From assembly GCA_018396955.1 (NCBI GenBank), contig JAGTQI010000002.1:1-64000 (forward strand): a stretch of 64,000 nucleotides of DNA, written 5' to 3'. Source of the DNA: Candidatus Bathyarchaeota archaeon. GTDB lineage: Archaea; Thermoproteota; Bathyarchaeia; Bathyarchaeales; Bathycorpusculaceae. Below, piece after piece: positions 1-9,295 of this stretch. Below the pieces are notes generated by a model. The model did no database searches and was not told the origin of the DNA. It saw only the letters and a program-made list of their open reading frames with translations. Every line of letters starts with the position of its first letter. The stretch's first letter is position 1. The translations under genes and the position numbers were made by a program.

Positions 1-92
1 ATGTTGTTTCTTTGAGCTTCCCTTCCAGTGGTTCTCCCAGTTCCTTCCTTCAACACCAGAACTGGAACCGTTCCTGAGGGTATGGCCGCCAT
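1..92 (-). CDS. Thermosome (group II chaperonin) subunit, N-terminal fragment running off the left edge
   Basis: Minus-strand translation from ATG at 92: MAAIPSGTVPVLVLKEGTGRTTGREAQRNN, matching the thermosome N-terminus (PVLvLKEGTeRtrGreAQRNNI). GGGGGTG RBS-like upstream; TATA-like tttatata near 165. Confidence 0.85.
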   Translation of the reverse strand, partial: MAAIPSGTVPVLVLKEGTGRTTGREAQRNN

Positions 93-175
93 GCACCATC
101 ACCCCCTTTCATCTAACTTTTCCATTAGCAGGAAACAGCAAATCACACGAAAATTTTACTTCTATATAAATTTTT

Positions 176-1270
176 CTAGATTCTTGCCTTAACAATTCTA
201 TAACCAGAAGCCTTTCTAAGCCTATTCATAATAGCCAAACCCAACCCCTGAGTCGGCACACCCTCAGCTATGATTATGTTGACGCCTTCAACATCAAACT
301 CCCTTAAAAGCCTAAAAAGGTTCCTCGCAACCACGTCCAAGTGGCTTCTGCTTCCAAGGGATTTTACAACATCAGCCCCGTAAAGGTTGGCGGTTTCATC
401 TGTGGCTAAAACACCTACCTTCATGTTCTGCTCTCTATAACGCTTTACTAGCTCCGTAATCTTTTTGACGACGGCTGAAAGCTCACCCTCAACAACAATT
501 AATTTTGCCTTTGGAGCATAATGTCTATGCTTCATTCCAGGTGAACGCGCCCTCTCAACTGGCAACCTTTTCTCAGCGACAGCAACCGGATGCAGCTCAA
601 CCTTACCAACAATGCCCTCCAATGCCTCGAGTGGCGTACCGCCCGGGCGAAGTATCTGCGGCGGGTGAACAGTCATATCCAGAACTGTTGATTCCACGCC
701 AATTCTGGTTGGGCCAGCATCCAAAACAGCGTCTATCCTCCCATCAAGGTCTTCAAGAACATGTTCAGCTGCGGTTGGACTCGGTCTCCCAGCAAGATTG
801 GCGCTTGGAGCAGCAATGGGACACCCGCTTTCCCTAATTAGAGCTAATGCCACATTGTGTTTTGGCATCCTAACCGCTATAGTGTCTAAACCGGCAACAG
901 TCACATTTGGCACGATACTTGACCGCTTGAAAACCAATGTTAAGGGGCCTGGCCAAAAAGTTTTCATTAGGATATCAGCTTTAGCCGGAATTTCCCTTAC
1001 AAGTTTATAGACGTCCTCAAATCTTCCAACATGAACTATTGGGGGATTATCCAGCGGGCGCCTTTTAGCCTTAAAAAGTGCTAGAACAGCCTCGGCATTT
1101 AATGCGTCGGCGCCTAAACCGTAAACAGTTTCTGTTGGAAAGGCCACTAAACCGCCCTTTCGGATAATATCAGCTGCCTCGCGTATAATTTTGACATCCG
1201 GATTTTTAGGGCTGACTTTGAACACTAAAGTCTTCTTCATGGTTTTCAGCTGTTTCCTTCGCTTTATCAA
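176..1270 (-). CDS. sua5: L-threonylcarbamoyladenylate synthase, Sua5/YrdC/YwlC family with C-terminal Sua5 domain
   Basis: GGLVAFPTETVYGLGADA, KRRPLDNPP, SANLAGRPSPT, STVLDMTVHPPQILRPGG; C-terminal SPGMKHRHYAPKAKL Sua5 linker. Confidence 0.95.
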   Translation of the reverse strand: MIKRRKQLKTMKKTLVFKVSPKNPDVKIIREAADIIRKGGLVAFPTETVYGLGADALNAEAVLALFKAKRRPLDNPPIVHVGRFEDVYKLVREIPAKADILMKTFWPGPLTLVFKRSSIVPNVTVAGLDTIAVRMPKHNVALALIRESGCPIAAPSANLAGRPSPTAAEHVLEDLDGRIDAVLDAGPTRIGVESTVLDMTVHPPQILRPGGTPLEALEGIVGKVELHPVAVAEKRLPVERARSPGMKHRHYAPKAKLIVVEGELSAVVKKITELVKRYREQNMKVGVLATDETANLYGADVVKSLGSRSHLDVVARNLFRLLREFDVEGVNIIIAEGVPTQGLGLAIMNRLRKASGYRIVKARI

Positions 1271-1331
1271 GTGGTTTTAAACACTTATTTAAACCCATTT
1301 AAAATGAAGAGAAAATATGGAAAAATAGGGT

Positions 1332-2291
1332 TTATGCAGTTTTAGCTTCGGTTATTGGAATTCTCGTTTTTCTAAAGCCGTAAATTATGACACCTATGCC
1401 TATTAGCGTCCAGCCGAGTCCAAAGAAGATCCATCCATAAGAGTTGTTTAGGGCGGCGTTAGCCTGTATGATTTGCGCTTCCGCCTGTTTTAGCTCTGCC
1501 TCAGCCTGTTTTATTGTGGCGTTTGCCAAAGCGTTGTAGTATTTCGTCATAGCACTGTAGTAATATAGCATGGCATCCTCAAACGCTGTTCCCGTTCCTC
1601 TCCAGCCAGAAGGGCTTCATTCATGTATGTTTCAACGTATGCAAAATGTATTCTTGCATCCTCAAAAGCTCCATTAGTGTAATATTGCTTTCCAAGGTTG
1701 TATTCTATTAGGGCTTTATCCAAAAGGATTCTAGCTTCAGTGGAGTTAAGCTGCATGGAGGTTATATTCCCAATAATATTCTTCAGTTTGTTGTAAAGCC
1801 TGAAAATTCAAAATGCGCCTCCGACATAACAGCGAAGTTGCTTCCAGACAAATACCAGTCATTCTTCGGACATCTTCGTCTTCAACTATATACTCAACAT
1901 TAACAGCGTATGTGTGTACCACGTTTCCGGAGCAATAGTGATTGAAGGCGTAATGTTCCAAACGCTGAAAACTTTCACTTCCAACGGATTCATATATATG
2001 GGAGGGTCAATGGTGTAGTTATACCATTCACCCCAATCAAAGTAGACTTTTATTGCCATGACATTTATCGGCAAGTATATTCGTGGATATTCGTGGCGGT
2101 GGTGGGGGAGTCAAATAATCATTTTGCACGCTTATTGATATATTCCAAGGTGTTTCCTCTTTGTAGGCGACAACTGTTCGTCCATAGTATACGTCTTCGC
2201 CTATTGTAGGGTTAATCCAAGCAAAGTGCTCGATGCTCGCGTTACAGAACCCGCTTTTAAGCAATGTCGATAAAAGTAGCACTACTAACAA
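1332..2291 (-). pseudogene. Fragmented secreted/membrane protein (signal-like N-terminus, C-terminal TM helix), multiple frameshifts
   Basis: Five overlapping minus-strand ORFs in shifting frames (2037-2291, 1886-2074, 1746-1961, 1547-1756, 1332-1571) read as one protein ending in WIFFGLGWTLIGIGVIIYGFRK. Confidence 0.75.
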
Positions 2292-2393
2292 AATTTTCTA
2301 CTCATTTATTATCCCAGTTGCCTTTTATTCTGATTCTGAATATTTTAAACTTCATTAACAATAACGTGTCAATAAAAACAAGCACCAGCAAGT

Positions 2394-2906
2394 TTATACT
2401 ACATAGTAGTCTATGACTTTTTTCATGCTTTTCGGTGCTGCTTGCCTCATGGCGAGCTGTTTGAGGATTTTTATCATTTGTGGTTGGAAGCGGGCAATGT
2501 CTGTCAAGGTTACGAGGCCAACGAGGCGTTTCCCATCAACCACCGGCAACTTTTTAATCTTCATCTGAAACATTAGTTTTACTGCTTCCTCCAGTTCCAT
2601 TTTTGGCTCCACAACAACCAGTGGGCTTGACATGACATCTTTAACCTTTGTTTTGTTAACGTCTCTTGCTTCGGCGACAACTCTTTTCAAAAGGTCTCTT
2701 TCGGTTATTATGCCTATGGCTTTTCCCTTTCGAACGGCTATTAGACATCCTATCTCAAACTTGTTCATCACCTCGGCGGCTTCACGAACACTTGACTCTT
2801 CGTCTATGGTTATGACCTCTCTAACCATTACATCTTCAACTCTAAGGGAAAGCGGGCTTTCCGATTTTTCTGCTTCTTCTTCGTTTTCCAAGATTTCACC
2901 AAACAT
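2394..2906 (-). CDS. Tandem CBS-domain protein
   Basis: Two CBS motifs: VEDVMVREVITIDEESSVREAAEVM...GIITERDLL and VKDVMSSPLVVVEPKMELEEAVKLM...GLVTLTDIA. Confidence 0.93.
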   Translation of the reverse strand: MFGEILENEEEAEKSESPLSLRVEDVMVREVITIDEESSVREAAEVMNKFEIGCLIAVRKGKAIGIITERDLLKRVVAEARDVNKTKVKDVMSSPLVVVEPKMELEEAVKLMFQMKIKKLPVVDGKRLVGLVTLTDIARFQPQMIKILKQLAMRQAAPKSMKKVIDYYVV

Positions 2907-2956
2907 CCAATAAGGAAACCCACATATATAATTATACGCGTTAACAAGCAGACACT

Positions 2957-4300
2957 TCAGTGTCCAAGGAGTTTCCGCGTCAACTCCTCAACACGCCTGC
3001 TCGCTGGTATCCGCGCCCTCTCAAACTTCTCCGCAGGCTTTGTTAAGGGCTTAGTGGCGTCCAAACCCATTTTTGAAGTTAAACCCGTCTCCTGGTTTGC
3101 TGACGAATCCAATGTTGACCCCCTTACGTTCTTTATTATGATTAAGTCTTCTGCCGCTTGGAAGCGAGTAGCAATAGCCCATTCAACATCTGCCATGTTA
3201 AACACGTCAATGTCGGTGTCCACAACAACAGCGTGTTTTAGGCTTGGGTGTGCTGCAAAGGCGGCTAACAAGGCGTTTTTCCCATCGCCGTCAAGTTGTT
3301 TTTCTATGGATATTATTGCATGAAGCCAACCGCCACCGCCAACTGAGAGGTTTACAGCCTTAACCTTTGGCACAACCCTCGAAACCGCCTCATAAATAGC
3401 AGCCTCGTGAGGGAGACCCATCAAAAGCCTATGCTCAGCCCCGGATGGCAAAAGCGCTTGATAAATGTATTCTCCGCGGCGCATTACATTGACAACTTCG
3501 ACGACGGGCTGTTTACGCTCAATATCATATGTTCCGGTGATGTCTACAAGTGGTCCTTCTGGCACTTCCTTAGACGCTGAAATTCTACCTTCCAAAACAA
3601 GTTCTGCGTCCGCCGGGGCATAGGCATCCACATACTTGCATTTCACTAACTGAAGTTTGCCGCTCAACAGTGTATTTGCAACCTCAAACTCATTCACCCC
3701 GAAGGGCACTGGCGAGGAAGCTGCCAACATTACTGCTGGGTGAACGCCAACAGAAATTGCCACGTCCAAATCAACTTCCGCCTCCTTAGCCATCTGCCAC
3801 AGCTTATAGAGGTGCCTCGGAACCAACCGTATCGCTAAATGTCTCTCGTCTAAAAGCTGTAAACGGTGGATGGAAACGTTCTCTATTGTTCCGTCAAGGC
3901 TTTTCGCATGGACAACAGCTGAAGTTATGTAGGGACCAGCATCCCGCTCGAAATGCGTCAAAATTGGAATTCGGAGCAAGTCTGGCTCTTCGACAACCTC
4001 TTTAACAGCACCGTCCTCAATAATTTTGGGCTTTAGGGGATTGCGCCAAGCCTCTAAAAGTTTTTGATAAAGCCCTTCTGGTTCAACGTTTAGGGCTTCG
4101 CATATGCGCTTCCTTGTTCCACAAACGTTTGCCACAATCTTGGTTTTAGTGCCTTCAACGTTTTCGAACAGGAGAATTGGACCATTAGCATCGAAGGCTT
4201 TCATGATGTAGGGGATTTCAAAGTTTGTGGAAACCTCTTCCTTTATGCGAAGTATTTCGCCCTTTTCCTCTACCCGTGCCAAAAAAGTTCTTAGGCTCAT
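2957..4300 (-). CDS. UbiD-family decarboxylase (possibly the archaeal anhydromevalonate phosphate decarboxylase)
   Basis: UbiD-like: SVGVHPAVMLAASSPVPFGVNEFEVA, KEVPEGPLVDITGTYD, VVDTDIDVFNMADVEWAIATRFQ; length typical of archaeal UbiD homologs. Confidence 0.9.
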   Translation of the reverse strand: MSLRTFLARVEEKGEILRIKEEVSTNFEIPYIMKAFDANGPILLFENVEGTKTKIVANVCGTRKRICEALNVEPEGLYQKLLEAWRNPLKPKIIEDGAVKEVVEEPDLLRIPILTHFERDAGPYITSAVVHAKSLDGTIENVSIHRLQLLDERHLAIRLVPRHLYKLWQMAKEAEVDLDVAISVGVHPAVMLAASSPVPFGVNEFEVANTLLSGKLQLVKCKYVDAYAPADAELVLEGRISASKEVPEGPLVDITGTYDIERKQPVVEVVNVMRRGEYIYQALLPSGAEHRLLMGLPHEAAIYEAVSRVVPKVKAVNLSVGGGGWLHAIISIEKQLDGDGKNALLAAFAAHPSLKHAVVVDTDIDVFNMADVEWAIATRFQAAEDLIIIKNVRGSTLDSSANQETGLTSKMGLDATKPLTKPAEKFERARIPASRRVEELTRKLLGH

Positions 4301-4701
4301 GTTATGCCTCCCTCTCGGCTTTCAAAACCCTCAATTTTTGGTTCGGTTAGGGTGACTCTTTCAATAAGTCGCTTAAAGATGGCTTGTGCTTGCATTTCGT
4401 CCATTCTCTCCAAGTAGACGGAAACTATGGCTATTTTGCCCTTTTTCGAAGCTAAATACTCGGCGAACATGCGGGCGGAAATGACATTTCTGGTGCCGAG
4501 AATAACATATGAGGATGGCAGTCCTGGGGTGTCTGGAGGTTTCGGAATGGCTATAGCTAGTGTTCCAAGCCTATCCTCATTCTCGCTTAAGAGTATTAGA
4601 CATGAGTTCTTTGTTTCAAGGTAAACAGAGAGAAAATGAATGTTTTGTTCAACCAACTCATCTTTAATAACTTTGGCTCGCTCCATCTTCGGATTCTCCA
4701 A
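4297..4701 (-). CDS. Conserved small protein; candidate PAC4/PSMG4-like proteasome assembly chaperone
   Basis: 4-nt overlap with the UbiD gene; NIHFLSVYLETKNSCLILLS...LGTLAIAIP...VILGTRNVISARMFAEYLASKKGKIAIVSVYL...IFKRLIERV follows the PSMG4 pattern by eye. Confidence 0.5.
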   Translation of the reverse strand: MENPKMERAKVIKDELVEQNIHFLSVYLETKNSCLILLSENEDRLGTLAIAIPKPPDTPGLPSSYVILGTRNVISARMFAEYLASKKGKIAIVSVYLERMDEMQAQAIFKRLIERVTLTEPKIEGFESREGGIT

Positions 4702-4757
4702 CGTATTTATAGCTTAACGCATTCACTATTTATTACTTTCAAGATGGGAAGGCTGAA

Positions 4758-5414
4758 ATGAGCGAGAAAAGAGCGGAAGAAATCCTGCAAATTCTACGGA
4801 AGAACTTTACTCTGCCAAAATGGGTTTCAGCAGACCACAACACCTTCGAAACCCTAATCATAACAATAATTTCTCAGAATACGTCTGACAGAAATACTGA
4901 GAGAGCCTTCGAAAAACTTTCCAAAACCTTTCCGATAACCCCGGAAGCCCTAGCAAAAGCCGAAACAAGCAAAATTGAGGAGTGCCTAAAAGTGGCTGGA
5001 CTTTACCGAAACAAGGCGAGAATAATAAGGGAGGTTTCAAAGATAATTCTGGAAAAATTTGGCGGAAAATTCGAGACGGTTTTAGCTTTACCCTTTGAAA
5101 AGGCAAGAGAAACCCTTATGAAGTTGCCGGGCGTTGGTCCAAAAACAGCTGATGTTTTACTGCTTTTCTCGGCAAACAAGCCAACAATACCAGTGGACAC
5201 CCATGTGAACCGCGTTTCAAAAAGACTTGAACTTGCACCAGATGATGGAGATTATGAACGTGTCCGTGAATCGCTTCAGCGGTTATTTAAACCAGAGGAT
5301 TATCTTGAGGTTCACATACTTCTAATTTTGTTGGGGAGAAAATATTGCAAAGCCATAAAACCCCTCTGCAAGCCGTGCCCGGTTAAAACATTATGCCCAT
5401 CCAAAACTGAATAG
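4758..5414 (+). CDS. nth: Endonuclease III (DNA glycosylase/AP lyase) with C-terminal 4Fe-4S cluster
   Basis: HhH LPGVGPKTADVLL, VDTHVNRVSKRL, FeS motif CKAIKPLCKPCPVKTLC. Confidence 0.95.
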   Translation: MSEKRAEEILQILRKNFTLPKWVSADHNTFETLIITIISQNTSDRNTERAFEKLSKTFPITPEALAKAETSKIEECLKVAGLYRNKARIIREVSKIILEKFGGKFETVLALPFEKARETLMKLPGVGPKTADVLLLFSANKPTIPVDTHVNRVSKRLELAPDDGDYERVRESLQRLFKPEDYLEVHILLILLGRKYCKAIKPLCKPCPVKTLCPSKTE

Positions 5415-5415
5415 C

Positions 5416-6714
5416 CTAGGGAATTTTTACCCTCTCCTCAATTATTGGCGGCGAGACTTCCTTAAGATTTTCATCCAACTTCACCTTTCCAAATATAACT
5501 GTTGATATGCCGCTAGAAACTGGTGTGAAGATTTTTATAACTTTTCTTCTATAGTCGATTTCCCTTAAAACGCCTATGCCGAGAAACTTTTTCTCGTCGT
5601 TGTAAAGGGCTAGGAGAAAGCCCTTCTCATCGCCCTTAAATGTGACAACAACCCTCTTGCCTAGAGCTTCTTCGGCTCTCTTAATGTTTTCAGGGTTTAT
5701 CCATCGGTTTCTGCCAATAACCACATAGATTCTGTCCCTAAGCTCAACCATGTATAGGGGTTTCATTCCCAGCAAGTCGTAAATTTCTCTTTCCCGCCTT
5801 TTATCCAAAAAGTTCTTGCCTAGAACCAAAAATTCATCACTTTCGATTTTAAGCCAGCTCATTGGTATGGACTGAACCCTCGAATTTTTTAGGTATTTTA
5901 TGTAGCCCAACTCTCTGAGGCTTCTGCGTTTGTCTCTGCTTCTTTGTTTTATGGTTTGAGGAGAATCAATAATCACTGTCCGGAAGAGCTTAACAGCCTC
6001 TATGAGAGGTTTCAGCTTTTCATCTTGTTGTATGCAGTAGATTATGCTTGGTTCAATTTTTTCTATAAGCTGAGCCTTATAGCGTACTGCGTCTTCCCCT
6101 TCCACCCAACCATCAGTGTTTACAATAACAAAATCCGAGTTGCCGCTCAAAATTTCGCTTTTTAATAAAGTCAACCCGTAAATTACCTTTTCCGCAGCCC
6201 TGCTCGGCGATGTAACACCAACAAAGAAGGCGTTTTTGGCTTCTAGGTTAAAGAGATCGGTAACATGCCTTGGAACGAAGGCATAAGCCAGCGTGCAGGG
6301 AGGACCAATATCTGACTGTCCCAAGTCACCGTCCAGAATGGCTACTTTGCGCTTTTCATTTAAAAGCTTATTCACCAGGTATGTGCAGAAGCTTGTTTTC
6401 CCAGAATCCACGGTTCCCAGCACCAAGGCTACGGCCGGTTTTGTCTGGACTGTTAATAGTTCCTCGTAAGCTTCATCCCATGAAGTTGGAATAGTGTTTC
6501 CATCAACCTCCTCCACGTTTGCGTTCTCACCAAGCGCCACATTGAATGTTGCTGGTTCTTTTATAAAGAAGGGCATTCTCTTCCCGTCTCTTATCACGAC
6601 CTTTTCCATGTTCCGCAATGCGTAGCCGAAAACTTCAGCCTTGCCAGAAACCAGCGTAACCGATGCTGGTCCATCGACAAGTAGGGTTTTTCCATCTTTG
6701 ACGTTCATTTTCAT
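5416..6714 (-). CDS. Polynucleotide 5'-hydroxyl kinase, Clp1/Grc3 family
   Basis: P-loop LGTVDSGKTSFCTYLVNKLL, LDGDLGQSDIGPPCT, VNTDGWVEG. Confidence 0.9.
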   Translation of the reverse strand: MKMNVKDGKTLLVDGPASVTLVSGKAEVFGYALRNMEKVVIRDGKRMPFFIKEPATFNVALGENANVEEVDGNTIPTSWDEAYEELLTVQTKPAVALVLGTVDSGKTSFCTYLVNKLLNEKRKVAILDGDLGQSDIGPPCTLAYAFVPRHVTDLFNLEAKNAFFVGVTSPSRAAEKVIYGLTLLKSEILSGNSDFVIVNTDGWVEGEDAVRYKAQLIEKIEPSIIYCIQQDEKLKPLIEAVKLFRTVIIDSPQTIKQRSRDKRRSLRELGYIKYLKNSRVQSIPMSWLKIESDEFLVLGKNFLDKRREREIYDLLGMKPLYMVELRDRIYVVIGRNRWINPENIKRAEEALGKRVVVTFKGDEKGFLLALYNDEKKFLGIGVLREIDYRRKVIKIFTPVSSGISTVIFGKVKLDENLKEVSPPIIEERVKIP

Positions 6715-7352
6715 TGTTTTTCTCTCCTAACGTAAACCTGCCCGTTTCTTCTCGCAATTTTTATGGCTGAAACTATGTCTCTTAAACCTCTCCTATGCTT
6801 TGAGTCGCTTATATATCGGTCTGTTCCAGCCTCGCTGACGCTTTCCAAAACTATGTTGGGAGGAAGCTTTCTGTCAAGGGCTTTTAAAAGCCTCTCCTTG
6901 TATTCGGGTATGCCATCACCAACCTTAACGGCAATCATAGAAGCCCTAACACCTTTAAAGCTGTTTATGATGTTCTCTATTTCGTCCAGCGTCTCATTCA
7001 TGCTGAAACAGTTTCCAGTCCTAATAACCTTCCCATCAGCCAAAACAGCCAATCCCAAAACCTCACCGGGGTCAACACCTATAACTATCTGCTTGTAGGA
7101 ATCTTTTCCCTCAATGTATTGCAGTGTCTGGTTTACCAAAGCCTGCAGGTCCATTCCATCCTTAAAAACTAGGATGTTTTCATGGTTTATGTGGGAGCGC
7201 TCCTTTTCGGTCGTTATTACGACTTTTATCTCTAAGGGTATGGGCTCGTATGGTGTCAGGCTTATGAAGGGCACGTTGGCTTTCTTCAACTCGTTAACTA
7301 CTAGGTAGTAAGCTTTACCTGAAACTGTTGCAACCGCCACTTCCGCTTTCAT
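6711..7352 (-). CDS. Predicted RuvC/RNase H-fold protein, translationally coupled to the Clp1-type kinase
   Basis: IGVDPGEVLGLAVLADGKVI is a RuvC/YqgF-like first strand; GDGIP and SKHRRGLRDIVSAIKIA resemble downstream acidic motifs; 4-nt overlap with the downstream kinase. Confidence 0.55.
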   Translation of the reverse strand: MKAEVAVATVSGKAYYLVVNELKKANVPFISLTPYEPIPLEIKVVITTEKERSHINHENILVFKDGMDLQALVNQTLQYIEGKDSYKQIVIGVDPGEVLGLAVLADGKVIRTGNCFSMNETLDEIENIINSFKGVRASMIAVKVGDGIPEYKERLLKALDRKLPPNIVLESVSEAGTDRYISDSKHRRGLRDIVSAIKIARRNGQVYVRREKQ

Positions 7353-7414
7353 ACAACCTTCCTAGTAACGCCTTTTCAAGCAACAAATTATTATTTCGAA
7401 CCTTATATCTATTA

Positions 7415-8134
7415 ATGTGCGTGCCATTGCTACAGAAGATAGCAACAAACGTCAAAATGCTTGACAAGGCCCTTGAAGGCGGCTTCGCCATAGGCGAGGT
7501 CAGCCTAATATATGGAGAGGCGGAAACAGCCAAAACAACCTTGGCAATACAATGTGCGGTTAGCTGCGCGAGACAAGGGTTCAAAACATTTTTTATAGAC
7601 TGCGATGGTACATTTTCCGCCAGAAGGCTTTCACAAATCGCATCTTGCGACATTGAAAAAGTGGCGGAGCTCATAATACTTGCAAGACCTAAAAGCTTCA
7701 AGGAACAAGCCCTCGTCATAGACCAGTCAGTCAACTACATAACCAAAGGCTTCGGACTCGTCGTAGTAGACACTGCAACCTTCTTGTACCGCGTGGAAGT
7801 GGCGGAAAATCCTGATAAAACATTCGAGCTTAACCGTGAACTGAATAGGCAGATGGCTTTGCTAGCGCAAACCGCAAAAATACGGAAAGTGGCGGCTCTC
7901 ATCCTAAGCCAAGTTAGAAGCGTATTTGATGAAGCCTATGTGGATGTCGAACCAGTAGCCACAAGAGTGTTAAAGTTTTGGGCAAACACAATAGTTGCAA
8001 TGAAACCAACAGAAAATCCAAAAGTTGTTAAGATAATAATGGAGAAAAAGGAAAAAATGACCAAGCCCTTCTCATGTTACGCAGAAATAAGCGAAAAGGG
8101 GCTGTGCGAGCTTCCACAACAATACGAAGGTTAA
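7415..8134 (+). CDS. radB: DNA repair and recombination protein RadB
   Basis: RecA core: LDKALEGGFAIGEVSLIYGEAETAKTTLAIQCAV (Walker A variant), LVVVDTATFLYR (Walker B). The ORF extends to 7328, but MCVPLLQKIAT at 7415 is the likelier start. Confidence 0.88.
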   Translation: MCVPLLQKIATNVKMLDKALEGGFAIGEVSLIYGEAETAKTTLAIQCAVSCARQGFKTFFIDCDGTFSARRLSQIASCDIEKVAELIILARPKSFKEQALVIDQSVNYITKGFGLVVVDTATFLYRVEVAENPDKTFELNRELNRQMALLAQTAKIRKVAALILSQVRSVFDEAYVDVEPVATRVLKFWANTIVAMKPTENPKVVKIIMEKKEKMTKPFSCYAEISEKGLCELPQQYEG

Positions 8135-8137
8135 AAG

Positions 8138-8644
8138 ATGAATATGCTAATGGAGCTTGTCTCCGAAGCCATAAAATTCATTTTTCCAGCCTACTGCGCC
8201 AACGCTATACCTGTACTCGCAGGTGGAGGCTTACCACTAGACCTTAGAAGAAAATTTTTCGATGGAAAACCAATTTTCGGGAAAAACAAAACCTTTAGAG
8301 GCTTTTTCTCCGGGCTGATTATTGGAACAATAGCGGGCTTCGCAGAAGCCGCAGTTTTCGAAGAATACCAAAACATAGGCTATTTCGGCTTCTTGCTGTC
8401 TTTAGGCGCTTTACTCGGCGATTTGGCTGGATCCTTCCTGAAAAGGAGGCTGGGGATACCGCCCGGCGGGGTTTTACCAATAGTCGATCAGGTGGACTTT
8501 GTTGTTGGAGCCTTAATATTCTCCATCCCGTTAAATATCTTAAACCTTGAGCTTATATTAGTTGTGCTTATTATAACGCCTCCACTTCACATGGCAACAA
8601 ATTTTGCAGCCTACAAGCTTGGATTGAAAAATAGTCCATGGTAA
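8138..8644 (+). CDS. carS: CDP-2,3-bis-(O-geranylgeranyl)-sn-glycerol synthase
   Basis: PAYCANAIPVLAGGG, FDGKPIFGKNKTFRGFFSG; CarS/DUF46 signature and multi-TM pattern. Confidence 0.93.
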   Translation: MNMLMELVSEAIKFIFPAYCANAIPVLAGGGLPLDLRRKFFDGKPIFGKNKTFRGFFSGLIIGTIAGFAEAAVFEEYQNIGYFGFLLSLGALLGDLAGSFLKRRLGIPPGGVLPIVDQVDFVVGALIFSIPLNILNLELILVVLIITPPLHMATNFAAYKLGLKNSPW

Positions 8645-8652
8645 AAGAGAGG

Positions 8653-9093
8653 CTATATCGCTCCATGAAGCTTCCAGTTTAGTATAACCTCTAAACCAAT
8701 AAATGCAATAACAAAAAGGATGGCGCCTATCAGCAATGTTAAATATGCTTGTCTCGGCTTGTAAGCGTATTTCGTGCTTTGATAAATAAACATGGCGCCG
8801 GCAGCACCCATAGAGAATAGGATCATAGCAACAAGGCTGTCTGAAACCCACTGCTCAGACAATTGCGGATAAACAAAGAGAAAACGCCCACCATAATAGA
8901 CGGCTGGAAGGGGTTTCACAATAATTAGGTGCAGTCCACCTCCATAGAGGAAAATGGCAACAGCCATGGCAATTATGGCAAGGGCTATCGTTGATGGTTT
9001 GGCTGTAGTTATTTTTGTGTAAAGCTTCTGTAGGGAATAGGAAAGTGAAATTGCTGTTTTCTTGGCTTTACGTGCCACCCTCCTCCTCTCCAA
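8653..9093 (-). CDS. Four-TM hypothetical membrane protein
   Basis: 146 aa with four hydrophobic segments; start overlaps the end of the 9068-9295 ORF. Confidence 0.7.
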   Translation of the reverse strand: MERRRVARKAKKTAISLSYSLQKLYTKITTAKPSTIALAIIAMAVAIFLYGGGLHLIIVKPLPAVYYGGRFLFVYPQLSEQWVSDSLVAMILFSMGAAGAMFIYQSTKYAYKPRQAYLTLLIGAILFVIAFIGLEVILNWKLHGAI

Positions 9094-9295
9094 TTTTTAT
9101 TAGGTATTCTGCCACCTCTTTAGCCCATTCGCCGGTAAATGGATTCTTAACAATCTCACTTAAATACTCTTTCCAAGAAATCTCTAAGGCTTTCCTCCAA
9201 ACCTCATACTTCTTCACAATGCTTTGATAGGCTCTAGCGTGTAGCTCGCAATATCCGTTTTCAACGGCTTCCCTACCGCATATGGTGCATTTCAA
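9068..9295 (-). CDS. Small zinc-finger-like protein (CxxC...CxxH)
   Basis: MKCTICGREAVENGYCELHARAYQSIVKKY; overlaps the topA 3' end by 23 nt. Confidence 0.75.
   Translation of the reverse strand: MKCTICGREAVENGYCELHARAYQSIVKKYEVWRKALEISWKEYLSEIVKNPFTGEWAKEVAEYLIKIGEEEGGT

Noticed and set aside
505-1010. Plus-strand ORFs 505-837 and 798-1010
   Set aside because: Entirely antisense to the intact sua5 gene, no family motifs; shadow ORFs.
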